From Arctopsyche grandis (taxonomy: Eukaryota; Arthropoda; Insecta; Trichoptera; Hydropsychidae): 64,000 bases of DNA. Below, piece after piece: positions 25,051 through 36,939 of the stretch. A program made the translations under genes and the position numbers. The stretch is taken from positions 27,955,205 through 28,019,204 of the forward strand of contig NC_135361.1 in the NCBI RefSeq assembly GCF_051622035.1. The letters run 5' to 3'. Position 1 is the first letter of the stretch, and every line of letters begins with the position of its first letter. Below the pieces are notes generated by a model. The model had not been told where the DNA came from. It did not search any database and saw nothing but the letters and a program-made list of their open reading frames with translations.

Positions 25051-26155
25051 AATCAGCAGCATAGATTACTAGTTAGCGTGTAATGTTTTCAACAGAGTGG
25101 TTTTGGTTTCATTCCCTGGCTCGGTGCTGCTTGCCAGACCTCGGATATGTGACTCCAGTTTCGTTCGTTTGATAATTGAGCCGTTATATTTGAAAGTGGC
25201 AAAAGATCACTTTTCAGCATTTCGAGATATACTTCGCAAAACATTAATATTTTACGTATAACAATATTTAAAAATACTGTGGCCTATAATACGTTTATTC
25301 AGCTATTCATAGATTCTGAACATATCGAATTAATAGAAGTGATAGCAATTTGAAAAAATTAAGTCAAACAGAAAGAGTGTTTTTGGAACTGAAAATTGGA
25401 CTTCCGCCACTTTCAAATACATATAACAGCTCAATTTATCCGACTTCATTGAAACAGTTCCAACAAATGTGCAACCTTGACTATCTCCAGCAAAAATTCA
25501 AATTTATAGCATCTCGAATTTGCACATATATAAAATGCTTGTCAAATCCGCCCATAGATGTCACTGATACTCTGCTTAAAAGCCGTTCATCGATGTTTGG
25601 CCAGGAAGGCACATGAGCATTGAAGTAGAATGGGTAGAAGCGCTCTCAGCTTCCAAAAATGTTGCTACAAAAACTCCATGCAGACGTAGATTTCGGCTGT
25701 TTTTCTCAGTTGTTTGTTAAGCTCTGTAGCAGTAGGATCTCTTTGAAATAGACTCTACTAGTGAAATTGTGTGGTAGTATTAGTTGGACAAAGTCTGAAC
25801 ATCTGTATGTGCACGTGCTAGATGTTCGGACCAGCCTCACTCATTGAAAAACAGGGCCGTACACCGTATTCTTTTTAAAAACTATTTATTACTTTATCTA
25901 TATTGAAGTAGTATGCATAGAATTGCTCTCAGCCCCTAAAAATGTTGCCACAAAAAATCCGTGTGCCCGGAGATGTCAGCTGTTTTGTTCAGTTGTTGTA
26001 AGGGACGATCACTTCCACGAATTTTTTTTCCTCACTCTTTTGTCTCTCTTCTGACTTTCCGTCTCTCTCTTCGATGGCTCGCTTTTAAGCGATACTTTTG
26101 TTAGGAATGACTTCAATGCACATGAGGGTTAACCTGTTAGGCCTTCCTGGTTGGT
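25051..26155 (+). mobile_element. tRNA-derived SINE, copy 4, diverged and interrupted
   Basis: The head (AATCAGCAGCATAGATTACTAG) and B box are eroded. TGCCAGACCTCGG, GTGACTCCAG and the end of the body with GGCCAGGAAGGCACATGAG are recognisable up to 25617. A MITE occupies 25618-26118, after which the SINE tail resumes with CACATGAGGGTTAACCTG and TTAGGCCTTCCTGG. Confidence 0.7.
25618..26118. mobile_element. hAT-type MITE in SINE copy 4, TSD CACATGAG
   Basis: Exact 8-bp duplications CACATGAG flank it (25610-25617 and 26119-26126), and both lie inside SINE sequence. Its ends are CATTGAAGTAGAATG and GACTTCAATG. The inside holds two partial copies of one unit (GCTCTCAGC.(T)CCAAAAATGTTGC), so the element carries an internal duplication. 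The 204-bp relative at 34252-34455 has a single unit. Confidence 0.88.
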
Positions 26156-27141
26156 ATATATATATAAAAAAAAAATGGGATGGCAATAATATTGAATACA
26201 CTGTTTCTGATAGCAATAAATATATTCTTTATTAAAGTACAAGTGTTAAAAGAAACAAAAGTCCAACTTTTTATCATTTTAATAATTAAATATATATAGC
26301 GTGTTCACTATAATTGATTGAAATTTGTCAAATTTGTTTTATTTTTTCTATATTTTCTGGAATTCTATATAAAATTCGATACTAATCGTACGTACATAAA
26401 TACATACACATATATATCTCGCGAAATTATCATTTGACGAACAAATTAATTATTGTTGCGTAACATTAAACGTTAATCTTTCCAATCAAAAAAAAAAAAT
26501 CACATTAAAAACATATGTACTTTGCAACCAACCCAAAGTTTAAATTCTACCATACAATACTTGTTCGTGTTACGTATTATATATTGTAAGAATCGTATTC
26601 ATTCACAACGAATATATAACTTTAATATTTGATGAAGACAGTAGAACTGTGTCTGTTTACCGTATATATAATAAATATAAATACGTGATTGATCTTCCTG
26701 GTGGTGTGTACGAGAACAACCTCACTCGAGACAAATTAACAAAAAATATGTCAGTTCAAACTTATTTAATTACACATTAAAATAAACGTTTTTATATTCA
26801 TATATAAAATAACAACTTGCTTTCTATAACGTAGCATTCTGCAAATAAAAAAATACACTTGTCATTATAACCGAAAGTTAAATCGTAATAATTTGCATCA
26901 TGTATAGAAAAGAATATTTTTTTACAACATCTGCTACATGTCAATTCTACAACCGTAAACACTAGTAAAATCCGATATACTTTTTTATTTTATTTTTGTA
27001 TACAACGTTATGAGAACATTTACGTTATTGTTGTTTGTTTTGTTGTTGTTTTTTTTTTGTACACGGTTACAGTTGCAAGCGATGATCGCAAGCATTCGTT
27101 AAACAAAATAATTATCCACATTTAAACAGGTTTTATTTTCC
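26119..27141 (-). other. fl(2)d 3' flank / probable 3' UTR
   Basis: A+T-rich DNA downstream of the fl(2)d stop codon. An AATAAA on the minus strand begins only a few bases after the stop (27132-27137), and several more occur further down, for example near 26215-26225. The length of the 3' UTR cannot be decided from sequence alone. Nothing else recognised. Confidence 0.45.
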
Positions 27142-30100
27142 CTAATCAACTTCACCATTAGGAGTAGTCAATGCCTCATCTTCATGATACTCTAAGGATA
27201 ACACAGACGCGCGGCGTTGCTTTTTGGCTTGTCCACTCGAGCTGCACTCACTTGAATCACTCTCGTAACAGCGTTTCTTTTCTATTCCGGTTTCACTATT
27301 AGTTCTATTGTCCGATTTATTGTCTTCTACTCCGTTTAAGCCATAACATTTGTCGTTAACACTATCTACGTGTGTTCGCCTATTGGCAGTACTATCTCTA
27401 CTGTCTTCATCATTACACAACTTTATGCGTTCTGACACTTTGAGTATTAGATCAGGTTCGGAATCATACTCGTCGGCTGCCGCACCATTCGTCAGCGATG
27501 CATGGTTCGTGTCCGTGGTCCCCCGTGAGCGCAACACGGCCACCTCTTTCGTCAGCACGGCGTTCCTTTCGTGAGCGACCCGCAACTCTTGCTGTAAGAA
27601 GTATATAGTGCTTTGCATACCTTCGACGTCTTCGTCCAACTCTTGGAGGAATTCGTCCAGTTCTGAAACACCAACGACACAACAATCTCAATGTAAAATT
27701 AAACATCCACAAAACTAAACAATACGCCGTCTCATGAGTCATCAATTACTTAACATTTTACCAATGGCCAATTTAATTTGCTCTGGTATTTTATATACCC
27801 CCCTGCACAGCACATAAAATATGATAAAGCTTCATAAAAAAAAAAAAAACAACTTTGTATTAACAATCTATTCAGTAAAGATCACACAAAGGTGGAAGAT
27901 TTTTACCGTCATTCGTGAACCAAATAATTGGTACTAATTGGTTATACCGGCGCATCCGAGCATTAAGTATGCACACTTAAACATACAAAAACAAGGCAAG
28001 GCAAAACAAGGTGTATGACTTCTAGGTGTCGCAAACAGTTTTAGTATAATTACGATAAAACATTGTGGTACGGCTGTGTTGGTGAAATTGTATATACTTT
28101 ATGCTTGGACGTGCCTGTATAAACTATAAGTACCAAATATATAAGTTGGTTATCATATGAAGGCGAAAACCACGCTTAATGCATTTTCGGAAATGCGTAC
28201 GTGCGCGCATAAATCATTGTCTGCGATATTTTGAGAAAACAGTAAGCATAACGTTATTTGCACACCAAATTCAAAGTGGGGACGTTGAAACTCATGCTAT
28301 AAATATGTTCTGGCCGATAAGTGCAAATATGAACATAACACATGTTGTAAAGATATATGCAAGAGTATATTACTATATAATGGACTACATATAGTCCTAC
28401 TATGTATTTAATCAGCAAAAGCAGTCGAGTATACAGTAATTGATCACCCATAAGACTATCCGATGTATGATACGAACCTGCTTGAGACTTTTTGGCTTCT
28501 TCGCTGAAGTTCTTTTGCAACGCCAAGTCACCTTCCAATTTAGCGATACGTCCGCTGGTCGTCATCTTACCGAGATCCTCATTCTCCTGATGCAGCAGCC
28601 GACACTTTGCCATGAGTTTTTTGCCCGTGTTGGAGTCGGGCGTAAACTTCCACGCCGAAAACTCGCTCTGCGTCTCCTCGAGGCGATTCCTCGTCGTGAT
28701 GAGCTCCTGTTTCATCCTCATCACCAGCACGTTGACGGCCGGGTCCAGCATGCACGTGCGAGCGTTGCCGACGACGCCCGCCGAGCCGACCTGCGCCGAC
28801 TTCAACTCTGCAATCTGCGCCTGAAAGAAGCACCCGCAAACCCACATCAGTACGGAACGAATGTTCGAAAATCAACACCGACGAACGTCATCAAAGTGAA
28901 CATACAACATAGTCTTGAACTTCCTGCTCCTTGGCAGCGAGCCGTCTCATCAAAACCCGCTCCCGGTGCTGCGAATCGGCGAATCGTTGCTTCAATCTCT
29001 CCTCTTGTTCTTTCATCCTTTCAATAATCGCTTAAATGATAAAACAAAATTTGAGTAAAGAATTGAAATCGTCAGTTTTATAATTTATTCATATATTTTA
29101 TTATATATTATACAAACGTCGCTTATGAGTCGGTCGGAAATATTTAGCATTTCAAATATTTACATGTTATGTCTCAAGTGTTAGAAAATTTAATCGAGTT
29201 TAGCGTTACAAAACTACAATTTGATTCAACAAAAAACGTCAATTCACTTAATAAAATATTTATTGGCATCAATTCGAGTACATGTTCAGAGTTGTAATAT
29301 ATAAATAAATTTATAAGAAAGCGTAAAAAATTCAATATAAAATCTAATTAGCCTACAATATGTTTACGATGGAATGAAAAGTGTCATACAAAAAAATATG
29401 CCACGAATTCGAAAATATCACAAAACGCAAAACAACAAAGTTCAATATATACAACAACAACACGGGGAGGAAACAAATATTATTTTGAAAATGAACTTTA
29501 ATTGAAAAGCAAACTATACGAAACCAAATTACGTAGTGTAGAATTATAATAATGTCACTCGGGTGTGAAATTTTTCATCTTTTTCCTCGGCATAATCTTT
29601 AGAATTGGTTGAATTTTCCTTAGGATGTAATCGAGCTACTTTTGAAAGAAACCACATGTTGATACGTCTCAGAAACATTTCAGACGGCTCGTATGAAATA
29701 TTATGATATATGCCGTCGGAAGCGAATCAATCCAAAGATTATACCGAAGATCTAAGAAAGAGTGACATCGTCTGCGGCATAACAATAATTAATTCACTTT
29801 TCAATTCAAGTCACGAGTTGTTTACACCCCACCCCGTACAACAATATATACACTCGTATAATATATAATTGAAACCATCGGTACACAATTTTGTGACCGC
29901 CACCATAGGTAGCGTAGGGACGGTAAACTTCACACACTATGAACTCCGATTATGCATTTTCGCATACGAGATAAGCGTCGACGATAGATTCGCCGTACGT
30001 CGGTCGACATGGAAACTATCGCAGGCAAAAAAAAGCACAAATCGTCGCCGTATATATTCACCACTTTTAGCACGGTGTACTATAATAATACACACAACTG

Positions 30101-30515
30101 ATGTAATTTTCGAGCACACAAGTATTTAGTCACTCACATACACACGCCGTACAATCGATGCCCACTTGACGGACGCCGGGCAATGGCAAGAAGGCATGTA
30201 TAGATATGAGTAGGACTCGACGAGCACTGATATATATATATTGTATTGAGAGTGTCGAAAGATAGATGTATAGATAGAAAGGACGGAGAGAGAGTGCACG
30301 TGCGAGTCGTTTGACGTTTGTGCGAGGAGCGAAGAGTCGTGGCCGTCAGCGTGACAGTTGAGGTGGGCGTGGTGTTCAGCGCGCGACAGAGATTGAGTTG
30401 AGTTGAGGTGAGGTGAGGTGATGGCGATGGTGATGGTGACGATACCTTCTGGCGGGGGAAGATGGTCGGCGTGGGGCAGACGCCAGGCGGCGGGGGGCAG
30501 CGCGCCCTCGGCCAT
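27142..30515 (-). CDS. fl(2)d: WTAP / female-lethal(2)d homologue, m6A methyltransferase regulatory subunit
   Basis: WTAP/Fl(2)d is the nuclear adaptor that joins the METTL3-METTL14 writer to its accessory complex and affects splicing. Exons on the minus strand: 28906-29030 (starts IIERMKEQEERLKQRF), 28478-28820 (AQIAELKSAQ ... the conserved SAWKFTPDSNTGKKLMAKCR) and 27142-27662 (ELDEFLQELDEDVEGMQST, the family signature, then a Ser/Asp-rich tail ending EALTTPNGEVD). Phases are consistent with GT-AG splice sites. A 70-base first exon (30446-30515, MAEGALPPAAWRLP) joins in the correct phase 1 and would give 352 aa, but it does not resemble the usual WTAP N-terminus. That exon is tentative and an N-terminal exon may have been missed in 29031-30445. 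Most of the protein is predicted coiled coil. Confidence 0.93.
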
Positions 30516-30730
30516 ACACGCGCTCCTCACAGGGGTATCGAGAGGTCGAGAGGCTGCGGGGCGGCGGGGGGGAGCGGGGGGGCGTCCGAGTGAGGGGCGG
30601 CGGCTGCGGGGGGCGCGCGGCAGCCGGCTGCCTCCGCCCGCGCCTCTGCCATTTGCTGCGAGCGATCGCACTAACCGCCTGCACGCCACCTGCTTGCACT
30701 GCTCCTGCACTCCGTTGATACGAAATTCGA
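30290..30730 (-). promoter_or_regulatory. CpG-rich 5' region of fl(2)d
   Basis: G+C-rich, CpG-dense sequence at the 5' end of the minus-strand gene, including a GGTGAGGTGAGGTGATGG simple repeat (30395-30430) and proline/arginine-coding low-complexity DNA. It holds the proposed first coding exon. Long open frames on both strands here are side effects of base composition. Confidence 0.5.
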
Positions 30731-30774
30731 ATTATACTTCCATTATTAGACGGTATCACGGTAAAGGTCTGATG

Positions 30775-31205
30775 TAACGCGACGTTCTCCCGAGTGTCCC
30801 TTCAGTTGGTAGCGGTAGTAATCTTTAGGTTGGGACCAGTTACTGTACCGCGCCAAACACCATACCCCTCTCGGGAAGTATCGAGACGCGCTCTCTCGAC
30901 AGCCAGCCACCATCCGGGACGGATCTACCTTCAGCATCTCCGCCGAGCGTCTTCACAGACGCCCAGAGATCGCCATATTGTGTCCACACGAGGCAGTACG
31001 GAGTTTGTCTCCTGCCTCCCCCCTCCCGCTGCTGTGACCCGACCGCAGAGCCAGCTTCCGGAGCCAGGAAGCTGTTATCAACGCAGACGACTTGCAGTCA
31101 GGAACCTCCCCGACTATATACACATATATAACTATCCCAAGGTTAGTCCACGTTTCCACCTAACTCGACTCTTGGAAGAATAACGACGTATCACGCCCTC
31201 TGCAT
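30775..31205 (+). mobile_element. LTR-like repeat, copy 1
   Basis: It begins TGTAACGCGACGTTCTCCC, closely like TGTAACGTGACGTTCTCCC at 39519. Both copies then run into G+C-rich sequence and share a later part (CTTGGAAGAATAACGACG here, CCTGGAAGAACGAACAAACG at 40530, each followed by CGCGTAAAT). The TG start, G+C-rich body and several-hundred-bp size suggest LTRs, but I could not fix the 3' end or a target duplication. Confidence 0.45.
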
Positions 31206-31234
31206 AAAGACGCGCGTAAATCCGTTCATTATAC

Positions 31235-31490
31235 TGTTCAATATTCAATACGACGTAAGCAATATTGCGCCGTATCGTCATGGCCTGTAATGTTTAAGTA
31301 AGCCGATTTTGCCTTGCACTCGGCCAAAGTGGTGTAAGCGTGACGTGACCGCGACGTGTACGTAGATATGAATAGAAATGTAATAAAATGACATATTTGA
31401 AACGGAGTCGTGCAGTGCTGTTAAGTATGAACAGACCTTAATACGACAACCGAACGATCCTTCACTTCACAACAGTACGCGACCAAATAT
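31235..31490 (+). mobile_element. Harbinger-related fragment (inverted copy of 46.15-46.69 kb sequence)
   Basis: The stretch ATTGCGCCGTATCGTCATGG, GTGACGTGACCGCGACGTG, CGGAGTCGTGCAGTGCTG is present inverted at about 46500-46690. CGACAACCGAACGATCC also appears at 46151. A further fragment at 32205-32345 matches 46425-46530 inverted. These are pieces of the element described at 46135-47302. Confidence 0.65.
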
Positions 31491-31846
31491 TGACATATTT
31501 GACATAAAATGACATATTTGTTCAGACTATGTCTGATGATCGGGTTTCGTGGCCTTACGACCCACGATTTGGCCGATACATTTTTGTGCTGGCCACCCTG
31601 ACAGCCAACACAAATTGACAGTTGTCGATAGCGGTTTGGCGCGTAAACACCCCGGTGTTTACGGGGCCCACCTCGCCACCGAAATCACCAGCTAGAGGCT
31701 GGTGAGGGTTGTGACGATACTTGGTGCACCAGAGGAAGCTTGGTCTGTCTTCGTCCAGAAGGCAGACAACTGAGCTACGCGTGGCTAACCTCAAAAGGCA
31801 CGCGTGGTTAATTTTTTACTCCCCCCCCTGTCCCCCCTGCTTGATC

Positions 31847-31953
<107 letters not shown>

Positions 31954-32394
31954 CAGTCACCATACAAACAGAATTACAACCTGTTTTCATTATTATACAA
32001 TTTCCTCCCTTTTTCCACATCACGCATCCCACGCACATTACGAAGGAGAAAGGGACAGAGCAGAGCAGCCGACATCAGCAGGGACCAGACCACCGACGAC
32101 GAAGGAAGGCACCTTGAGGAAACCAGCCCCGCCCAAGCTTACCACTAGCTATCTCACAAAACCGACTTCGGGGGTGCTCTCGAGTTGAACATCCCTGGAG
32201 TCTGTACAATATTTGAAACGGAGTCGGGCAGTGCTGAAGCCGTGCAGTGCTGTTAAGTATGAACAGACCTCTATACGACAACCGAACAATCCGACACTCC
32301 ACAACAGTGTGCGACAATATTAGGTAAACCGCACTTGAACGACAGATTATATCTGGACAATCTTCATATTGTTATGGTCGCTCCCCACCAGATA

Positions 32395-33025
32395 TTTAGT
32401 ATAAATGTATAAATAAAGGGCTACCGACGGTGCACTGTATTCATTAAGAGTAGTATTAATTTAACATTCGATAGGTGATGTGCCAATCACCACACACCAG
32501 CCGGCAGTCCCTCTTCTCTTCTTCAATAAAGGAAAGTAAAGCAACAGAAAGGAGTTGTAGGCATATAGTACAACTGAAATGATCTCATCAGGTCACTGCG
32601 ACACATATTCAGGAAAATCATTAACGCATAGCACACGCTCGCCTCGTAAAAAGGTCGACACGTGTTTCTATACACGTGTCTTGGAAACAAAGGAAGAACA
32701 CACTGAACCCATAAAAACCACGAACTACGTCCAGGCGTATGAACCCATAAAACCACGCTCGCAGCATAACTAGGTCAGCGCTAGTACCAAGAACAAAGGA
32801 TAGTGCACACGACACACTCCAACTCAAAACGTTTATAAACCAACCCAGCAACCTCCACTGGCAGAGTGAGCCTCTGGAGTTCATACAGATCACTTCTCCG
32901 AAGAAACCTCTTCGTACATACAATAACCATTGTACCAATTGAACGAAAATAAACGATCCTCTTTCAAACTCAACTGAATTTCCATAGGCCGGGAAACGGT
33001 CGAAACCTTTCACTCGTCCTATAAC
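32395..33025 (+). mobile_element. Solo-LTR-like repeat, copy A
   Basis: It shares with 34694-36382 and the reverse of 39917-40478 the phrases GAACCTCTGGAGTTCA, ACTTCTCCGAAG, CCTCTTCGTACATA, AATAAACGATCCTCTTTC and ATAGGCCGGGAAACGGTCG. The order TATA-like sequence, then AATAAA, then a short end region is LTR-like. The end segment (AGGCCGGGAAACGG) is repeated inverted at 33098-33155, and a related, more diverged copy starts at about 33509. Confidence 0.5.
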
Positions 33026-33909
33026 CGGTGACCACCGACCACCTGTCCTATAAACGTAATTCTCGTTTTCTCGAATGATACATTTATAGGGAGGTTGAAG
33101 GTTTTGGACCGTTTCCCGGCCTATGGAAATTCAGTTGAATTTTGAAGAGGATCTTTATTACTCGATTAATACAGGTGTATTTGTATGTAGGGCGAAGTAG
33201 GTAAAGGATTCACTGGAACGAGCTCCATTCACGCATGCGCATTTACGCATTCGTGCGCGTTCATATAGAATGTACTAAATAATACTGTCCGTACTTGCAG
33301 GATTCGGGTCGTGCTGGATAGGTATGAAGAGACCTTAATTTGTTATTAGAGATACAATATCTGGAACACTTCAGCTTTAAAATTAACTCCCAATTGCTAC
33401 TAATGATACCGTAATGGTAAAATTATCTTTAGCAGACCAAAATGTAGCCAGAGAGCATATGTTCTACAGGGCGGGTTAAAATCACGTTGGGGTCATCAGT
33501 TATAGGGTGGGTTTAAAGATTTGGACCGTTTCCTTGCCTATGGAAATTCTATGGAATCTTTATTTGCTCGATTAATACAGGTGTATTTGTATGTACAGCG
33601 AAGTAGGTAGGGGATTCGCTGGAACGAGCCAGGTCGAGTTCCTGAAGCTCACTGGCATCTGGGGACGATGCACTGGTTTATAAAGGTGTCGATGTGTCGA
33701 TGTCTTCCTTTGTTTGTTTGATGCGTAGTTGCGTAGCTCCTTGGGATTTCCCGTTTACTCGTGATTGCGTATCTGGAGCGAGTCGAATCGCCTTTATGGG
33801 TAAGCTGGACGAAGTATTTCGGCCACGGCTAACTTTCGTGTACGAGAAGAGGACGCGATGATGTCATTTGTACAGATTAAGTTCGATGAGGGAAATAGGT
33901 GATATCACA

Positions 33910-34150
33910 AGTCGTGCTATATCTCTACACATCGCAGATCAGATGACGAGTAACCTTCCGATGTGCACAAATGCAATTATTAAAATTGAGTTGGATCTTT
34001 CTGGCGAGTTTAATAAGGCAAGATTCGGAACTTATCGAATCTTGCCTTATTAAACTCGCCTGAAAGATCGAACTCAATTTGAATAATTACCATTTTAATA
34101 ATTGCATGTGTGCACATCGAAAGGTTACCCGTCTTCTGATGTGCAATCTA
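33910..34150. repeat. Near-spacerless foldback
   Basis: Arms of about 110 bases meet at about 34030 with almost no spacer. GCAAGATTCGGAACTTATCG sits at the turn. The arms share GGCGAGTTTAATAAGGCAAG, CAATTATTAAAATTGAGTT and GATGTGCAC. The short open frame at 33868-34053 covers one arm and is not a gene. Confidence 0.8.
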
Positions 34151-34251
34151 TCATTCGAGAAGACGAGAATTGCATTTAAAGCAGCCGTCCGTTAATCTGT
34201 CGTTCAATTTGTCTGGCGATTTTAGAGCGGATGCACTGCATTCCCTATCAC

Positions 34252-34455
34252 CATAGAAGTAGAATGCTTAGAATCGCTCTCAGCCTCCAAAAATGTTGGT
34301 ACAATAACTCTGCGCGGCAGAGATTGTTCATTGTTTGCTAAACTTCGTCTCTCTCTCTCTTGTCTCTCTTTTGACTTTCCGTCTCGCTCTTCGATGACTC
34401 GCTTTTAGACGATACTAATGGTAACGATGACCATTCTATGCATTCTACTTCTATG
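34252..34455. mobile_element. hAT-type MITE, TSD CCTATCAC
   Basis: Ends CATAGAAGTAGAATGCTTAG and its near complement CATTCTACTTCTATG are flanked by the exact 8-bp duplication CCTATCAC (34244-34251 and 34456-34463). It is the same family as the element at 25618-26118. Inside it has a CTCTCT run and TGACTTTCCGTCTCGCTCTTCGA. Confidence 0.92.
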
Positions 34456-34693
34456 CCTATCACATTTGAGCCGCGCCTACCATGGGTTTACCTCACGGGA
34501 CCGAAAGTGAAAAGCCCAAAAAAAGCAAATATCGGAAGGCAAAGATCGAAAATCGAAAGATCTTAAGTCAAAAGATAAAAAAAAGTGATCATCGGGATTC
34601 AAAGGCTTATGAGTCGTTGAATCTTTAAAGCCTTAATAGATAATGATGTCTCGTTACCAATAGATATAGAGGCAAACTAGAGAGAGGGTGGTG

Positions 34694-36382
34694 TAGTAAT
34701 ATAGCACTACTTGTGCTATTACGAATCAAAACCAGTGATCTCATCATCGATCCTGTACAAACATGCATAACTCAATGGCAACGTCTCCTTTAACCATTCC
34801 AGAAGAAAGAGTTCATCGCTTGATCGTAAAACGATCGAAACCCAACAGTGATGTCATCAGGCAAACGCGGCACATGTTCTGAAAAAGTCATTTACGCGTG
34901 GCACGCTGACCCCATAGCTATAAACCACACGTGTACCGAGCACGTGCCTCGAAAATAGGTCAACACGTGTCCTGGAAACGAAGACGAAGCATCTGCACGT
35001 GGCACGTTTTAAGCCAGAACGTATTATGGAGGATGAACGAATGAGACGACTGGCATGTTAATGCACGTGTTTATTATATGACAGCTGAAGACAGAGTGAG
35101 TAGCAGCTGTCCGAACCCAGCCGGGTTGGTCCCCACTCGCAGGAAGGCAACCAAACTCGACCATGTCGTATAAGCGAGCCGCCACATCACTCCCCCCCCA
35201 GCATCAGCGATACCAAAATTACAAAGAAAGAAATTTTACAAAAGAAAAAAAGTTATTGTTACACAAAAAGCAAAAAAATTATTGAGTGGGGAGAAAAAAA
35301 TTGTTGACGTGGGTCATCCCACGTCAACAATTTTTGTTGACGTGGGTCAGGTTGTGTACGTGGGTCATTGTTGACGTGGGTCAGGTTGTGTACATAGGTG
35401 TACCGCCCTGAATGGTCGGTAGATTCGAGGGCGGTGACGTCGCGAGCAGGACGGTGGCTGGTCCGATGGTCGCGCCGATGCGATGCGATGCTGTGGCGGC
35501 GCCGCTCTTCCGAGGCTGATGTCGGTTGGTGGGGCGGCGGGGGCGGCAGGGGCATCGATGTGGTTGATGATACTCCGAGCTGGACTGTGAGTCGTTGTGG
35601 CTCGTGGAGGTGTTGTAGCGCTACCGCCCGTCTCGGCGTGACGACGCTCGTGGGGACGGACGGGGCCTTGATGATGATGATGATGATGGTGCTGAGGTGG
35701 TGTATGTCTTGTGGTGCTGGATGACCGTTCTATGTGTAGTGGATCGCGCATGACTCCACATCCAGCTGTCAAGATCGTCTTCTCATTCGCTCCCTCATTT
35801 TTTTAAAGCACCTGTCGTCGACGTTGTGGCTAGACTCCAGGTAGGTAGGTAGGTAGGTAGCCGTGTCTGCTCGTTTATTGTCACCCGCGGGCCGCGACGC
35901 GTGTTGTGTTGATGGCGATGGGGGCGCGGCGGGTAGCTGGTAGCGGGTAGCCTGGCTCGGCGAGGCAGGGATGAGCGGCATGTTGAAATTGATCGAGGCT
36001 GCGTGGCTCGATGTCGGGGGTCACCAGTATGGGGGATGAACGAATGAGACGACTGGCATGTTGAAGCACGTGTTTATTATATGACAGCTGAAGACAGAGT
36101 GAGTAGCAGCTGTCCGAACCCAGCCGGGTTGGTCCCCACTCGCAGGAAGGCAACCAAACTCGACCATGTCGTATAAGCGAGCCGCCACAGTATATAAAGC
36201 GACGCACCAGCTCCCAACACCAGAGTGAACCTCTGGAGTTCAACCAGCTTACTTCTCCGAAGCTCAACCTCTTCGTACATATAATAATCATTGTAACAAT
36301 TGAACAAAAATAAACGATCCTCTTTCAAACTCAACTGAGTTTCCATAGGCCGGGAAACGGTCGAAACCTTTAACCCGTCCTA
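34694..36382 (+). mobile_element. Solo-LTR-like repeat, copy B, split by a short LTR retroelement
   Basis: 34694-35024 and 36190-36382 together match the reverse of 39917-40478: GCACGACTTGTG region, CGAATCAAAACCAGTGATC, CCCAACAGTGATGTCATCAGG, CACACGTGTACCGA, GTATATAAAGCGACGCACC, AATAAACGATCCTCTTTC and GGCCGGGAAACGG. The TATA-like GTATATAAAG and AATAAA sit about where an LTR would have them. The gap is exactly the 1165-bp element at 35025-36189. Confidence 0.6.
35025..36189 (-). mobile_element. Short non-autonomous LTR retrotransposon (TRIM-like)
   Basis: Two 162-bp direct repeats (35025-35186 and 36028-36189) differ at three positions, flank 841 bp, and lie between 4-bp duplications GTAT (35021-35024, 36190-36193). 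On the minus strand the 5' LTR is followed after one base by TGGTGACCCCCGAC, a primer-binding-site motif of many insect LTR elements. The 3' LTR is preceded by a GGGGGGGAGTGA polypurine tract. A short Pro/Ser-rich frame starting MPLIPASPSQ (35981 downward) looks like a remnant of a gag start. There is no protease, polymerase or integrase. The few LTR differences suggest recent insertion. Confidence 0.85.
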
Positions 36383-36939
36383 TAAATAGATCTAGAGGTA
36401 AACTAGAGAGAGGGTAGTAAGAGGGGACAGATGCTCCAAAACAGGGAGTACGCCAAAATGAGAATTTAAATTTTTCGACATAATTAAATTTAACTCACAT
36501 TAATAAAAATTACAGAGGTAGCTCAATTACTACTACTACTGGGATTCTTCCTCTGTTTTTTTTTTATTTTAGTAACATTTTTTATATTGTACCTGATCGT
36601 AAATATCGGTTTTATGACATATCGTTTACATAGAAAAAGCTGAAATATAGTGGGTGGTATCTCGGATGACAGCAGACAAATGTCATAGTTCACGAATTGA
36701 TGAGGAGATATACTGGCTCTCGCCGATCGATTTATCGGTATTACAGATAATATTTTTCAATTTTCTACTTAAATATTCATAGTTGAAAAGAGGGGTTAAA
36801 AAGAAAACGTTCCATTTTTCGACGATGATGTAAAATTCGTAGGTTAGTTTTTGATCGGTCCGACTGTTTGTTTGCAGCAATAAATGACATCAAGTCTCAC
36901 TATTATTCATCATTTGATAACACTTCGCAATTTCAAAAT
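36383..36939. other. Spacer upstream of LAMTOR3; probable promoter
   Basis: The flank at 36383-36415 (AGGTAAACTAGAGAGAGGGT) is nearly repeated at 34668-34692, on the other side of the LTR-like repeat. This could be a long imperfect target duplication or an older repeat. The rest is A+T-rich and presumably contains the LAMTOR3 promoter, but I see no defined core element. Confidence 0.4.

Noticed and set aside
35365-35772. 135-codon minus-strand frame with a His run
   Set aside because: It lies inside the TRIM-like LTR element and consists of low-complexity His/Pro/Arg sequence from trinucleotide repeats.
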